A DNA stretch of 64,000 nt from Scilla litardierei (lineage: Eukaryota > Streptophyta > Magnoliopsida > Asparagales > Asparagaceae): positions 803,504,817-803,568,816 of the forward strand of contig CM061142.1 of the NCBI GenBank assembly GCA_030789695.1. Reading direction: 5' to 3'. The position numbers and the translations under genes are program-made. Every line of letters starts with the position of its first letter. Positions within the stretch are counted from its first letter, which is position 1. Below are positions 1 to 9,934 of this stretch, one piece after another. The notes beneath the pieces were generated by a model. It was not told the origin of the DNA. It worked only from the letters and a program-made list of their open reading frames with translations, and ran no database searches.

Positions 1-1
1 A

Positions 2-3000
2 TTTCGGGCCAGGCCGGTGGAGGCTGTGGCTATGCAGATGGAGCTGGAGTGGCCAGCTGTGGTGCGAGATTTTGGCGACGTCTTCCCCGAGGAGATGTCT
101 GGTTTGCCGCCTGATCGAGCTCTGGAATTTTCTATCGATCTTGTTCCAGGTGCGCAACCGATTTCGAAGGCGCCGTATCGTATGGCACCTGCAGAATTGG
201 AAGAGTTGCGGAAGCAGTTGGATGAGCTGTTGCTGAAGGGTTATATTAATCCTAGTGTGTCTCCGTGGGGAGCACTGGTGCTGTTAGTGAAGAAGAAGGA
301 TGGTTCGCGTCGCATGTGCGTGGACTATCGGGAGTTGAATGCGGTGACCATTAAGAATAAATACCTGTTGCCTCGCATCGATGATATTTTTGATCAGCTT
401 GGAGGTTCGAGGGTGTTTTCTAAATTGGATTTGAGGAGTGGTTACCATCAGTTGAAGGTGAAGAAGGATGATGTTTCGAAGACAGCGTTCAGGACGAAGT
501 ATGTACACTATGAGTTCGTGGTTATGCCTTTCGGCGTGACTAACGCGCCCACAGTTTTCATGAATCTGATGAACCTGATTTTCTATGACTTTTTGGATAA
601 GTTTGTCGTTATCTTTATTGACGACATTCTGATCTATTCGAAGTCGGAGGAAGAGCATGCCTCGCACTTAAGGACGGTGTTGGAGATTTTGAGGAAGCAT
701 CGGTTGTATGCTAAGTTTTCGAAGTGCGAGTTTTGGCTGAATCGAGTTGCTTTTCTCGGGCATGTGGTGACTGGAGATGGTATTTCAGTGGATCCCGAGA
801 AGATTCGGGCCATCAGGGAGTGGCTTGTACCGTCGTCAGCGTCTGAGATTCGGAGTTTCCTTGGACTTGCTGGTTACTATCGGCGATTCATTAAGGACTT
901 TTCTCGTATTGCTGAGCCGATGACCAGGTTGACGCGGAAGGATGTTGCTTTTGTTTGGTCGGGTGATTGTGAGAGTGCTTTTGGCATTCTGAAGGAGAGG
1001 TTGACGAGTGCCCCAGTTCTTGTTGTGCCTGATCGCAGCGGTGGATTTGAGATCTTTTGCGGTGCTTCTGGCAAGGGTCTCGGTTGTGTGTTGCATCAGC
1101 ATGGGCATGTTGTGGCGTATGCGTCTCGTCAACTTAAGGTTCATGAGAAGAATTATCCGACGCATGATTTGGAGTTGGCTGCCGTTGTGTTTGCTCTTAA
1201 GATTTGGAGGCACTTCCTGTTGAGTGAGAAAGTGAAGATTTTCACCGATCACAAAAGCTTGAAGTATATTTTCACTCAGAAGGAGCTCAACATGAGACAG
1301 CGTCGATGGCTGGAGCTTATGGCGGATTATGAGATTGATTTGCAGTTTCACCCGGGCAAGGTGAATGTGGTTCCAGAAGCTTTGAGTAGGCTTCCAGCGG
1401 TGATGATTTTGACCTCGCAGTGGAGATTGTAGCAGGATTTTTGCGAGTCTGGCGTGGAGATTGTCCTTCCTGGAGAGGTTTCTTCGTTGATGTACATGCA
1501 GGTACAGTCGACGATCGTGGATCGGATTAAGGCTGGCCAGGCTGAGGATCCGAAGCTGGTGAGGATTCGGGAGTAGGTGGAAGCCGGTCTGCGGACTGAC
1601 TTTTTGATCCATGAGGATGGCTCGCTGAGGTTTGGAGCCAGGTTGTGTGTGCCTGCTGGGGATATCAGAGAGGAGTTGATGGTGGAGGCACACAGTTCGC
1701 CGTATTCTGTGCATCCTGGTGGCACCAAGATGTACCAGGATCTTCGTCTGAATTATTGGTGGCATGGTATGAAGAGGAGCGTGGCTCGAAGTGTAGCCAA
1801 GTGATTGGTTTACCAGCAAGTGAAGGCGGAGCATCAGCGTACGGCCGGGTTGCTACAACCGCTTCCGATTCCGGAGTGGAAGTGGCAACACATCACTATG
1901 GATTTCGTGACTGGACTACCTCGGAGTCCGAAGCAGAATGACGCGATTTGGGTGATCGTAGATCGATTGACCAAATCTGCGCACTTTGTTACGTTCCAAG
2001 TGGGACAGTCCACTGAGGCGCTAGCGAGGAGATATATGGAGGTAAAATTCTTTTTACTCTCCGTTTTTATTTCCTTTTCCTAGTTGGGATAGTGATGTAA
2101 CGTGAATCGTGCAGGAGGTTGTGCGACTTCACGGAGTCCCCGTGAGTATCGTGTCAGACAGAGACACGAGGTTCACATCTCAGTTCTGGCATAGTTTGCA
2201 GAAGAGTTTGGGTACATGTCTGAGTTTCAGCACGGCGTACCATGCGCAGACGGATGGCCAGTCCGAGAGGACAATTCAGATTTTGGAAGACATGCTGAGG
2301 GCGTGCATGTTGGATTTCAAGGGTTCGTGGGAGGACCATCTACACCTGGTGGAGTTCTCTTACAACAACAGCTTCCAGACGAGTATTGGCATGGCGCCTT
2401 TTGCCGCTCTTTATGGGAGGAAATGTCGATCGCCATTGAGTTGGGATGACGTTAGTGATCGGGAGTTGTTGGGGCCTGAGATGATCGTGGAGGCCGTGGA
2501 TATCGTCAGGAATATTCGGGAGAGGTTGAGGATTGCTCAGGACCGTTTTAAGCATTGGGCGGATGCTAAACGTCGTCCTTTGGAGTTTCAGCCGGGTGAC
2601 CATGTGTTCTTGAAGATTTCCCCGAATCGCGGTGTGATTCGTTTCGGGAAGCGTGGGAAGTTGAGCCCGCGATACATTGGACCGTTTGACATTTTGGAGA
2701 GGGTTGGCGAGGTAGCGTATCGCTTGGCCTTGCCGCCATCTTTGGAAGGAGTTCACAATGTTTTCCATGTGTCGCAGCTTCGTCGATACATTAGCGATCT
2801 GTCTCATGCTGTGGATTTTTCGGAGATTACCGTTCGCCCCGATATGACGTATGACCAGCATCCAGTGCAGATTCTGGACAGGCGTCAGAAATCGCTTCGG
2901 AACAAGATTGTCAATCTTGTGAGGGTGATGTGGCGACACGGCTCACCTGGAGAGTCTACTTGGGAGAATGAGGATGAGATGCGAGAGCGTTTCCCACTTT

Positions 3001-3017
3001 TGTTTCCGGACTCGTGA
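2..3017 (+). pseudogene. Tekay-lineage chromovirus pol (RT, RNase H, integrase, chromodomain), broken
   Basis: The 3' part of a Ty3/gypsy polyprotein; its gag, protease and 5' LTR lie left of the window. In order it shows reverse transcriptase ([17 protein letters not shown], the FIDD catalytic box at 614-625), RNase H ([10 protein letters not shown]), the zinc-binding and catalytic integrase domains ([16 protein letters not shown], the ERTIQ glutamate) and a C-terminal chromodomain-like segment (HPVQILDRR to [14 protein letters not shown]) that marks chromoviruses. One frame runs from 2 to 2041, then resumes at 2115 after an intron-like insertion. Three nonsense codons break it: TAG at 1430-1432, TAG at 1574-1576 and TGA at 1802-1804. 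The last replaces one integrase zinc-finger cysteine and the neighbouring cysteine is tyrosine. The RNase H position that is normally Asp in the DAS motif reads Gly (CGAS). The protein cannot be functional as it stands. Lineage assignment is from motif recall; family-level identity is certain. Confidence 0.93.
2042..2114 (+). other. Putative 73-nt intron inside the integrase coding region
   Basis: The integrase frame ends exactly at GAG (2039-2041) and resumes in a different frame at GAG (2115-2117), giving the expected family sequence across the join. The insertion begins GTAAAA and ends GTGCAG, contains a pyrimidine-rich stretch (TTTTTACTCTCCG, TTCCTTTTCC) and an in-frame TAG, and 73 nt is not a multiple of three. 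These are the properties of a spliceosomal intron rather than a random indel. That it is spliced is inference. Confidence 0.7.
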
Positions 3018-3063
3018 GTATTCGGAAATTCCGAGGACGGAATTTTTCTTAAGTTGGGGAGGA

Positions 3064-4504
3064 TGTAACGACTGCTTTCCTTGTATCTGGATTTATTATA
3101 ATATAATATATGTTTTGGTGGATTTTCTCCTCATGTGTGGTTTTCGTCTCCGTAGCTTTCATTTTCGATCGATTCGTCGTATTTTCTCGTTTCTTCCTTA
3201 GGATCGTCGATTTCGAAGTATGTCATTCATGACGGACTTCATAACGGTCGTATCTTACTATTAGATCAAGCCTAGGAGTCTTAGGAATCGATTCCGGGGC
3301 CCCGCGCTCCGTATCAGAACTTTCTGTGCTCATTAGCCGGTATAAGAAGGGGCACCGACCGACTAGATGACGATCCAGTCGGTCGGCAATCCTTCTTGGA
3401 CCGACTAGTTGGCTTTCTAAATTTCTCAGGAGTTACTGTTTATCGTTAGTCGGTCTAAGAACATTGGTTGACCGACTAGGTTGCAAACTAGTCGGTCAGC
3501 AATGCTTCTTTAACCGACTAACACATCATCTTAATTTTAGTTGAGCTACTGTTTACTCTTAGTCGGTCTAAGAACGTTCATCGACCGACTAAATGCTAAA
3601 CTAGTCGGTCAGTACTTGTTCATGGACCGACTAACTCTAAATCCTATTTTCGTTCAGGAGTTACTGTTTACTCTTAGTCGGTCTGCGTTGGTCGACCGAC
3701 CGACTAGTTGCCAAACGAGTCGGTCAGTGGTTGCTCTTTGACCGACTAACCAGTGTTGAAACCCTAATTTCTAGGCAGCCGCCAGCCCAACCTATTTAAA
3801 CCCAACCCAAACGTTTTCTTCTTCCCCAACACGACCCAAAACCCTAAAATCTTCCCCCTTGAGCCCCCATCTTCCTCCAAGCTTCAATCCTTCATTCCAA
3901 GCCCTAAATCCATCATCCAAACCCTCCATCCACTCTATCTACCTCTCATCTTCCCCCAAAATCTCACCAAATCCATCAAATCCCCAAAATCCCCTAAAAC
4001 CCTAGTTTCCCCAAACTTCCCCAATCTTTTCCAGATCTGATCCTAGGGTTCTCCGAAGTGTTTCTTCCGCCTCCTCTCGGTAAGAAATCGATCTACCGTT
4101 GTTTTTATAACCTATTTATAATTTTATGAAACCCTAATAAATTTCATGTTGTTTGGTGTTTGTTTCCCCCATAACAGCGATTTTCCCCGTAGATTGGCAT
4201 CCGTGTGACGAAGTGGTCGTCATCCCCGGTGCTAGGCAAGTGAAACTTGCCACTTAGGGTTTAGGCCATGTTTTAGGCCATTTGCTTGTTGTAGGCGTAA
4301 AAGAGGCTAGGCGACGAAATGATACTCGCCTAGGCGCAAATTCCGGAACTAGCTTACAACGAAGCTAGGACCGTCGTTTTACCATGTTGCACAACTACCA
4401 TGTCATGTTTAATTTTGATTGACGGTACGCGAATAAATTGCCATCCATGTTGTATGTCGTATTTGTAGCACACGCTACGATACATGTGTTTCCTGGCTCG
4501 TGCT
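3064..4504 (+). repeat. Tekay 3' LTR, first part (interrupted by Athila-1)
   Basis: The LTR starts TGTAACGACTG right after the polypurine tract AAGTTGGGGAGGA (3051-3063), 46 bases downstream of the pol stop. It holds U3 with a repeat array, a TATA box and a pyrimidine-rich leader with repeated CCCTAAA-like words. It is split after GTGCT (4500-4504), the target duplication of Athila-1, and continues at 16420. Joined, the LTR is about 2.44 kb. Confidence 0.9.
3350..3800 (+). promoter_or_regulatory. Tekay U3 repeat array and TATA box
   Basis: TAGTCGGTC and its reverse complement GACCGACTA alternate about 12 times between 3350 and 3756, in units of roughly 75-125 bp that also share TTACTGTTTA. 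Each pair can form a stem. The array ends about 40 bases before a TATA box TATTTAAA (3793-3800). Promoter function is inferred from position. The same array unit occurs in the copia element M. Confidence 0.75.
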
Positions 4505-4800
4505 TGATCACTCCTTATTTTACACCTTTTTTCCGCATGTTTGCATGCCATCTAGATCGCCCAAATCATGTTTTTCACGATATATCGACGATATTGCGAT
4601 GCTTTTCACGATTTGTTGTTTTTGTCGCATTTCAGGTGATTTGGCGCGATTTGGAGTGATCTTGAGATACGCTCACTTTAGACGGTCACCGACGACCTCC
4701 CCGAGGGGTATTTTGCTGTTGGAGAGGAGCGGAAGAAGAATGGACGTCACAGGAGCGACGAGGAGGCCAAAACAAGCAGAATGGGCATTTTTTGTGTCCC

Positions 4801-5271
4801 ACTCGGCCGAGTGGAGGAGCTACTCGGCCGACCAGCAAGACACTGCTCGGCCGACCTGAACAGATACGATTCCTATGTGCACTCGGCCGAGCACCAAAGA
4901 CCACATCGGCCGAGTGACGATATCACGTCCGCCCGAGTGGCGCCCGGACGAAGCCCTTCCAAAACATCGAAGTTACTGTTTTTCGGCTGCCTGAGCTTCA
5001 GAAGACCCACTCGGCCGAGTGGATTATTTCGTCCGCCCGAGTGCCTTGAAGCCGTCGGCCGAGTGACGACAACTCACTCGGCCGAGCCGCCCCCGAACTA
5101 AAGACCCCTGAAGCCCCCGACTTACTGGAAAATGACAGGGTTTTCACTCGGCCGAGCGACTTTTGTCACTCGGCCGAGTGCGATGCGCTGCCTGTAGCGA
5201 AAATTGCGGAAAACAGGCTGTGCAGGGGTATTTTGGTCACGATTTTTGGACGATTTTGAGGGCTATTTAAG
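4801..5271 (+). promoter_or_regulatory. Athila-1 LTR promoter: CTCGGCCGAG array plus TATA box
   Basis: The 10-bp palindrome CTCGGCCGAG, often extended to ACTCGGCCGAGT, occurs about ten times in full or one-sided form (for example 4801, 4821, 4881, 5010, 5077, 5147, 5167). TATTTAAG at 5264-5271 follows. An identical copy is in the 3' LTR (14898-15368). Transcription factor binding is inferred, not shown. Confidence 0.75.
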
Positions 5272-5663
5272 CCCTGTTTTTACCCTAGTTTAGAGAGCCT
5301 CTCTCTTAGATTTTTTGCAGCTTTTTAGATTAGTTTTTAGCTTTATTCTTGTGATTGGAGAAGAGACAAGTTTGTGATTTTTGTTAGAGCAATTGAAGAA
5401 CTCCGTTGGTTTGCATCTCTTTTCCTTAAAAATTCTATTTTTATTGCTTATCTCAATATTGTGATGAATTCTATTGCTTATTTCATTGAATATTTTTGTG
5501 ATCTTGCTATGAATTGTGAGTAGTCTCCACGTCTTTGGGCGTGGGGATGAACCCTACAAGCCCAATTTCATATTTGTGATGAATTGGTAGAAATTGCGCT
5601 AGAATCAATAATTAGGGATTAGATTGTGATCAATTTACTACGGATGGCTAGGTATTCATATCG

Positions 5664-5963
5664 ATTGGGATTTGCAAGAGATTGGATCCCAATTTGATAG
5701 GAAGCCCTAGAAATCCGAATTGGGTTGGAATCGGATTTTCGAAGTATCGGTTTGCAAGAGATTGGACCGATACTAGGATTTCCGGTTGCAATTCCATGCC
5801 GATACTCGTTTGCAAGAGATTGGACGAGTAGGAACTATCACAATCTAGATCGTGGACCGAGTTTGCAAGAGATTGGACTCGGTGCGCGATTGGACGATGA
5901 TGTTGATCCTAATGCTAGCTTTCCTAGGCTAGGGTTTGCAAGAGATTGGATCCAAACCTAGGA
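5664..5963 (+). repeat. Array of five hairpins with a constant loop and variable stems (Athila-1 R/U5)
   Basis: TTTGCAAGAGATTGGA, or a one-base variant of it, recurs five times. Four copies are flanked by perfectly complementary arms that differ each time: ATTGGGAT/ATCCCAAT (5664, 5686), AGTATCGG/CCGATACT (5743, 5767), TACTCG/CGAGTA (5803, 5825) and ACCGAG/CTCGGT (5856, 5878). The fifth copy uses GGTTTG/CAAACC plus an outer TCCTAGG/CCTAGGA stem (5922, 5957). A sixth 8-bp stem with another loop lies at 5711-5738. The array is downstream of the TATA box, so it should be in the RNA leader. It is repeated in the 3' LTR at 15761-16060. Confidence 0.85.
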
Positions 5964-6328
5964 TAGCTATAGACCGGCAACAGCGCGAGAGCGTGAGCTT
6001 GGTTCTACATTCAGTTGCAACTAGTTCATCCAAATTCTTATTCGAGCAATTTTGATACCAACGAACCACATTTATGAAATACGGTGAGTAGCGGGGATTC
6101 CCCATTCCCTAGACGTTCTTTATTTGATTTGATATTTCTGCACGTTTTGTCTTACGATTGTGACAGGATCGCCAAAGGCAAATTTCTCTCTTAAGTAGCC
6201 AGGTTGATTAGGAGCAAGCACGGTCATTCGTCCTCCCTGTGTTCGATATCCCGCTCGCTGCTACACCGTGCGCTTGCGGTAAAACTACAACCGTTCTTTG
6301 GGTGTATACTCGGAAGCGATCAAGTTTT

Positions 6329-6346
6329 TGGCGCCGTTGCCGGGGA
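6329..6346 (+). other. Primer binding site, tRNA-Asp type
   Basis: TGGCGCCGTTGCCGGGGA starts seven bases after the 5' LTR. It matches the complement of the 3' end of plant tRNA-Asp, the usual primer of Athila elements. Confidence 0.9.
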
Positions 6347-6487
6347 GGCGATTGCGTTTGATTCTTTCTCACCCTAGCTATTTCTTTTTTTTATTTTATT
6401 ATTATTATCATTTTTATTTTTATTATTTTTTTTACCTAACCCTTCCACGGTTCTAATCATTTCTTTGAAACTCTGTTTCCTCTGTGC

Positions 6488-9259
6488 ATGAACACGAGAT
6501 CTACGGCGGACCCCGAAGCTATACTATTTGATCCCGAGATCGAACGTACCGCGCGGAGACTTAGAGCGGAAAGGAGACAAGGTCCGGAAGGGCGGTTCAT
6601 GACCAACCCGGAAACTCCCGAAGAATTGGCGGCGAGGATGGCGAGAATAATTTCTATTCGCGATAGGCTTAGGCCTAAGACTTCTTCTACCACCTCATCC
6701 ATCGCCATGCCGCAGTTGGCGGCCGACAAGAACTTCGAGCTAAAGACTGGATTGGTGGTTTTGATGCAACAAGACCCATTTCATGGGAACGCACATGAGA
6801 ACCCCCACTACCACATCCAACTATTCTTGTCAAAGTGCGCCACATTTCAGATGACGGGGGTCTCCATTGATGCCATCAGACTGCGCCTCTTCCCCTTCAC
6901 GCTAAAGGACAAGGCACTCTATTGGTTGAGGACGCAAGCTGAGGGTATCTTCACTACTTGGGACGAGTTGGCGAGTGCATTTATTGACAAATTCTATCCG
7001 CCATCCAAGACGGTGAAGATCCGGAGCGCTCTCATGTCCTTCAAGCAAGGACCACAGGAGACGCTCTATGAAGCTTGGGAGCGTTTTAAGGATCTACAGC
7101 ATCAATGCCCGCACCACAGTATAGAGGATTGGGAGCTAGTGCATAGCTTCTACAATGGTCTCCAACCGGGGACCAAATAAATTATTGATGCCGCGGCGAA
7201 TGGTGCAATCTTGTCAAAGACTCCCGAAGAAGCTACGGCCCTAATTGAGGAGATGGCCTCAAATAACCAACAATGGGGCGATGAGCGAGGACACTCCACA
7301 TCCTCCTTAAAGCCAACTAGCATCTACGAGGCAAAGGCCGTAGCGGAGCTCACGAGCAAATTCGATTCTCTCCACAAGGTGGTGGAGAAATTGGAGAAGT
7401 TCATCACGGAGCCCCAAGGAAGCCCATCCACCTCCGCACCGACCAACCAAATGTGTGATTGGCAAGACCAATCTCAAGTCATGTACTCGGGAGGAGAGCA
7501 AGGAGAAGGATCCTTGGAGCAAGTACAATATGTTGCGGGGAACCAAGGGTATTGGTCCAATCCGGCCGCAAGAAATCATCCGGGATTCTCCTACGCCAAC
7601 AATGAAGGAGCTTTGAACCCGCCACAACCTCCGCCTCAACAAGCTCGACCACCACCACCCCAACAACAAAACTATCCACCGAGGGGGCCTACTCAACAAA
7701 ACTTTCAACCGAAGCAACAAGTTCCACCATATAGGCCTCTCGGATACAACCAAGGGTGGAGGAACCAAAATCAAAATCCGCCACAAGCTCCACAACGATC
7801 CGACTTCGAAGCTAGAGTGGAGGCGTTCATGGTCGAGCAAAATAAGGTGAATGCTACTTTGAAGGCGGGGCAAGACTCTCTTAATACCGTAGTGGCCCAA
7901 ATATCGGAGCAATTAGCGTTGCTCAATCGGAACACTCAACGATTGCCGGCGCAACCGGAGCAAAACCCACGGGGCAACACCGGCCACATCAACGACGTAG
8001 TTGCCGTCACTACTAGAGGCGGGAAGGACACCACCCCCGCTATGATTCCTACCGAGGAGGCCGTGGAGGAAAGCTTGGAGCTGGTTGAGCCGGTAGTTGA
8101 GGTTGAAAAAGAGAAGGAGCCACAAGACAAGGAGAAATCTAGAGCGGAAAAATTGATTGAGGAAAGGCGCTTCATGCCACCGGTCCCATTCCCCCAAAGA
8201 CTAGCGAAAGCGAAAATGGAGAAAAGGCTAGCAAAATTCCTCGAGTACCTAAGAGGAGTTAGCCTTAACATCCCCTTCCTTGACGCCATCGTCGAGATCC
8301 CCACGTATGCTAAATTCTTGAAGGACTTGATTTCGGGGAGGAAAAGGAAGGAGAAGATCATGCTAGCCGAGGAGGGCTCTTGGTTCACCAAGAGAGAGAA
8401 GGAGCCGGCAAAATTTAAAGATCCGGGGAGTTTTCGGATTCCTTGCACCTTGGGCGGCGTTCCTCTTCAAAAAGCATTGGTTGATCTTGGGGCTAGTGTG
8501 AGCCTCATGCCCCTCTCCATGTTTTTAAAGCTAAACACCGGGACAAAGTTGAAACCTACCGACATGCGCATTCAATTGGCCGATGGGCGAATAACTAGGC
8601 CGGTAGGGATCGCCGAAGACATACCGCTACAAGTCCCGGGTGGAATATGCTTGCCATGTGACTTTGTGATCATGGACGTTAAGGAGGAGGGAGACACTTC
8701 GTTGATACTTGGACGCCCATTCCTCGCCACCGCCGGAGTAATTGTTGACGTGCGCGAAGGGACCCTTACTTTAAATGTCGGCAACATCGAGGTGGAGCTC
8801 CACATTCCTAAGGCTATGAAGCACATGCCCTACCACGAGGAGCTTGATTACATGGACCTCCTTGATGAGGTGATAGAGGAGGCGATCCCCCACTCAATTG
8901 GCGCTCTTTTTGATGAAGATTTCGAGGAAGGCCCGGATTTAGGCCACGAAGAGAATAAAGATGATTCCCTCGACCTCTCCACTGAAGAAGATGAAGGCGA
9001 CGCTGATGTCGCAAAGATTCGAGAGCTCTGCAAGCTCTCGAAATTGAAGTCTCCGAAGAAAGCTCCGCCGGCACGGAAACCGGCATCACCGGTAAAGCCG
9101 TTGACCGGAGCAAATGCTAGCTTGGGGGAGCCTCCCCCCAACACTATTCGAGACGAGAGACCACCGCGGGAGAACGCGCCGCCGCCACATCCAAATCCAA
9201 GCGCGCTCCCCGGAAAGTTTGACGGGTGCATCTCATATGCACCAAACATCCCACATTGA
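6488..9259 (+). pseudogene. Athila-1 gag-protease, one internal stop codon, no pol
   Basis: The retrotransposon gag domain (DPFHGNAHENPHYH, TLKDKALYWL, FIDKFYPPSKT) forms the first 230 residues, interrupted by TAA at 7178-7180. The same frame continues from 7181 as a Pro/Gln-rich linker and then a retropepsin-like protease with VDLGASVSLMPL (around 8483) and SLILGRPFLAT (around 8702). The start at 6488 is the first ATG after a T-rich leader and precedes all homology. No CCHC zinc knuckle is evident. The frame ends with a short tail instead of entering reverse transcriptase. The single stop in an otherwise intact frame of a very young element suggests a point change after, or tolerated during, mobilisation by other elements' proteins. 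Stop-codon readthrough is possible but no known readthrough context is visible. Confidence 0.9.
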
Positions 9260-9305
9260 TTGAAAATTATAGGGGGGTCGAGCTCACGACCTTAAACGAG
9301 CGCTT

Positions 9306-9323
9306 GTCGGGAGGCAACCCGAC
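9306..9323 (+). other. Conserved post-pol hairpin (AGGCAA loop)
   Basis: Arms GTCGGG and CCCGAC enclose AGGCAA, about 45 bases after the gag-pro stop. The related Athila-2 has the same loop with an altered but still pairing stem (62191-62210, minus strand). In full-length plant Athila/Tat elements this motif, as I recall it, follows pol, so it marks where pol has been lost. Function unknown. Confidence 0.65.
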
Positions 9324-9590
9324 GGTTTTTGCTTTATTTTTACTTTTTCTTTATTTTCGTTTTAGAAATTTTTAGTGTTTTGAGTCATTCGACCAAAAAT
9401 TTTGTGATAACGGGTCCTATTTTTTCTTGACAGGAGAGGAGATAGGTAGATCCATCATGAGGAGGATGAACGAGTCGCGAGGAGCGCCCCAAGAAGGCGC
9501 TCGACGCTTAGGAGGAAGATGGAATCGACTGGAGGAAGAAAGACGGAGTTTGGAGCCAGAACGAAGACAAACATCAGAACACAAGGCCCA

Positions 9591-9934
9591 CTCGGCCGAG
9601 TATACTAGTCACTCAGCCGAGTACACAAGTTCGTCCGGCCGAGCCGCTCACGAACGAGGGAAGTCTGCTGAACCCAACTCTCTGTTTATTTTCTTGATTT
9701 CGATATAACTGCTACTCGGCCGAGTACATTTGTTCACTCGGCCGAGTAAAACGGATACCCTCCTAGGGCGAGTCATGCCGAGTAGCTTGAGTCACTCGGC
9801 CGAATGGACTTACTCCACTCGGCCGAGGCTGGCAAAGCCACTCGGCCGAAGCGATAGCGGGGAGGAAATTCTCATTGGCCTCGCTCGGCCGAGTGGCCAT
9901 GTCACTCGGCCGAGTCGTAACTTTTATTATATAA
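9591..9934 (+). promoter_or_regulatory. Internal promoter candidate: second CTCGGCCGAG array plus TATA
   Basis: About ten copies of ACTCGGCCGAGT or close variants lie at 9591-9914 (for example 9591, 9715, 9737, 9903), followed by TATATAA at 9928-9934. This copies the LTR arrangement (palindromes, then TATA) but lies 536 bp before ORF2. A possible leader intron follows, with a GT at about 10137 and a CGCAG acceptor near 10299. It suggests ORF2 has its own transcript. Confidence 0.6.

Larger units (their letters stand above)
4505..6322 (+). repeat. Athila-1 5' LTR
   Basis: Matches 14602-16419 base for base except at about three sites (A/G near 4855, G/A near 6044, T/C near 6259). Begins TGATCACTCC and ends GCGATCA just before the PBS. 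U3 carries CTCGGCCGAG palindromes, TATA is at 5264-5271, and the downstream part carries a hairpin array. Confidence 0.97.

Noticed and set aside
836..1834. Long minus-strand reading frame of 332 codons opposite the Tekay pol
   Set aside because: Antisense shadow of the RT/RNase H/integrase frame; no family resemblance of its own.
4801..5181. Regularly recurring CTCGGCCGAG could suggest a CRISPR-like array
   Set aside because: Spacing is irregular, units are degenerate, the context is a plant LTR promoter, and no cas genes exist.
7178..7180. Programmed readthrough of the gag TAA
   Set aside because: No recognised readthrough context after the stop; a point mutation is simpler. Kept only as a question for sister copies.
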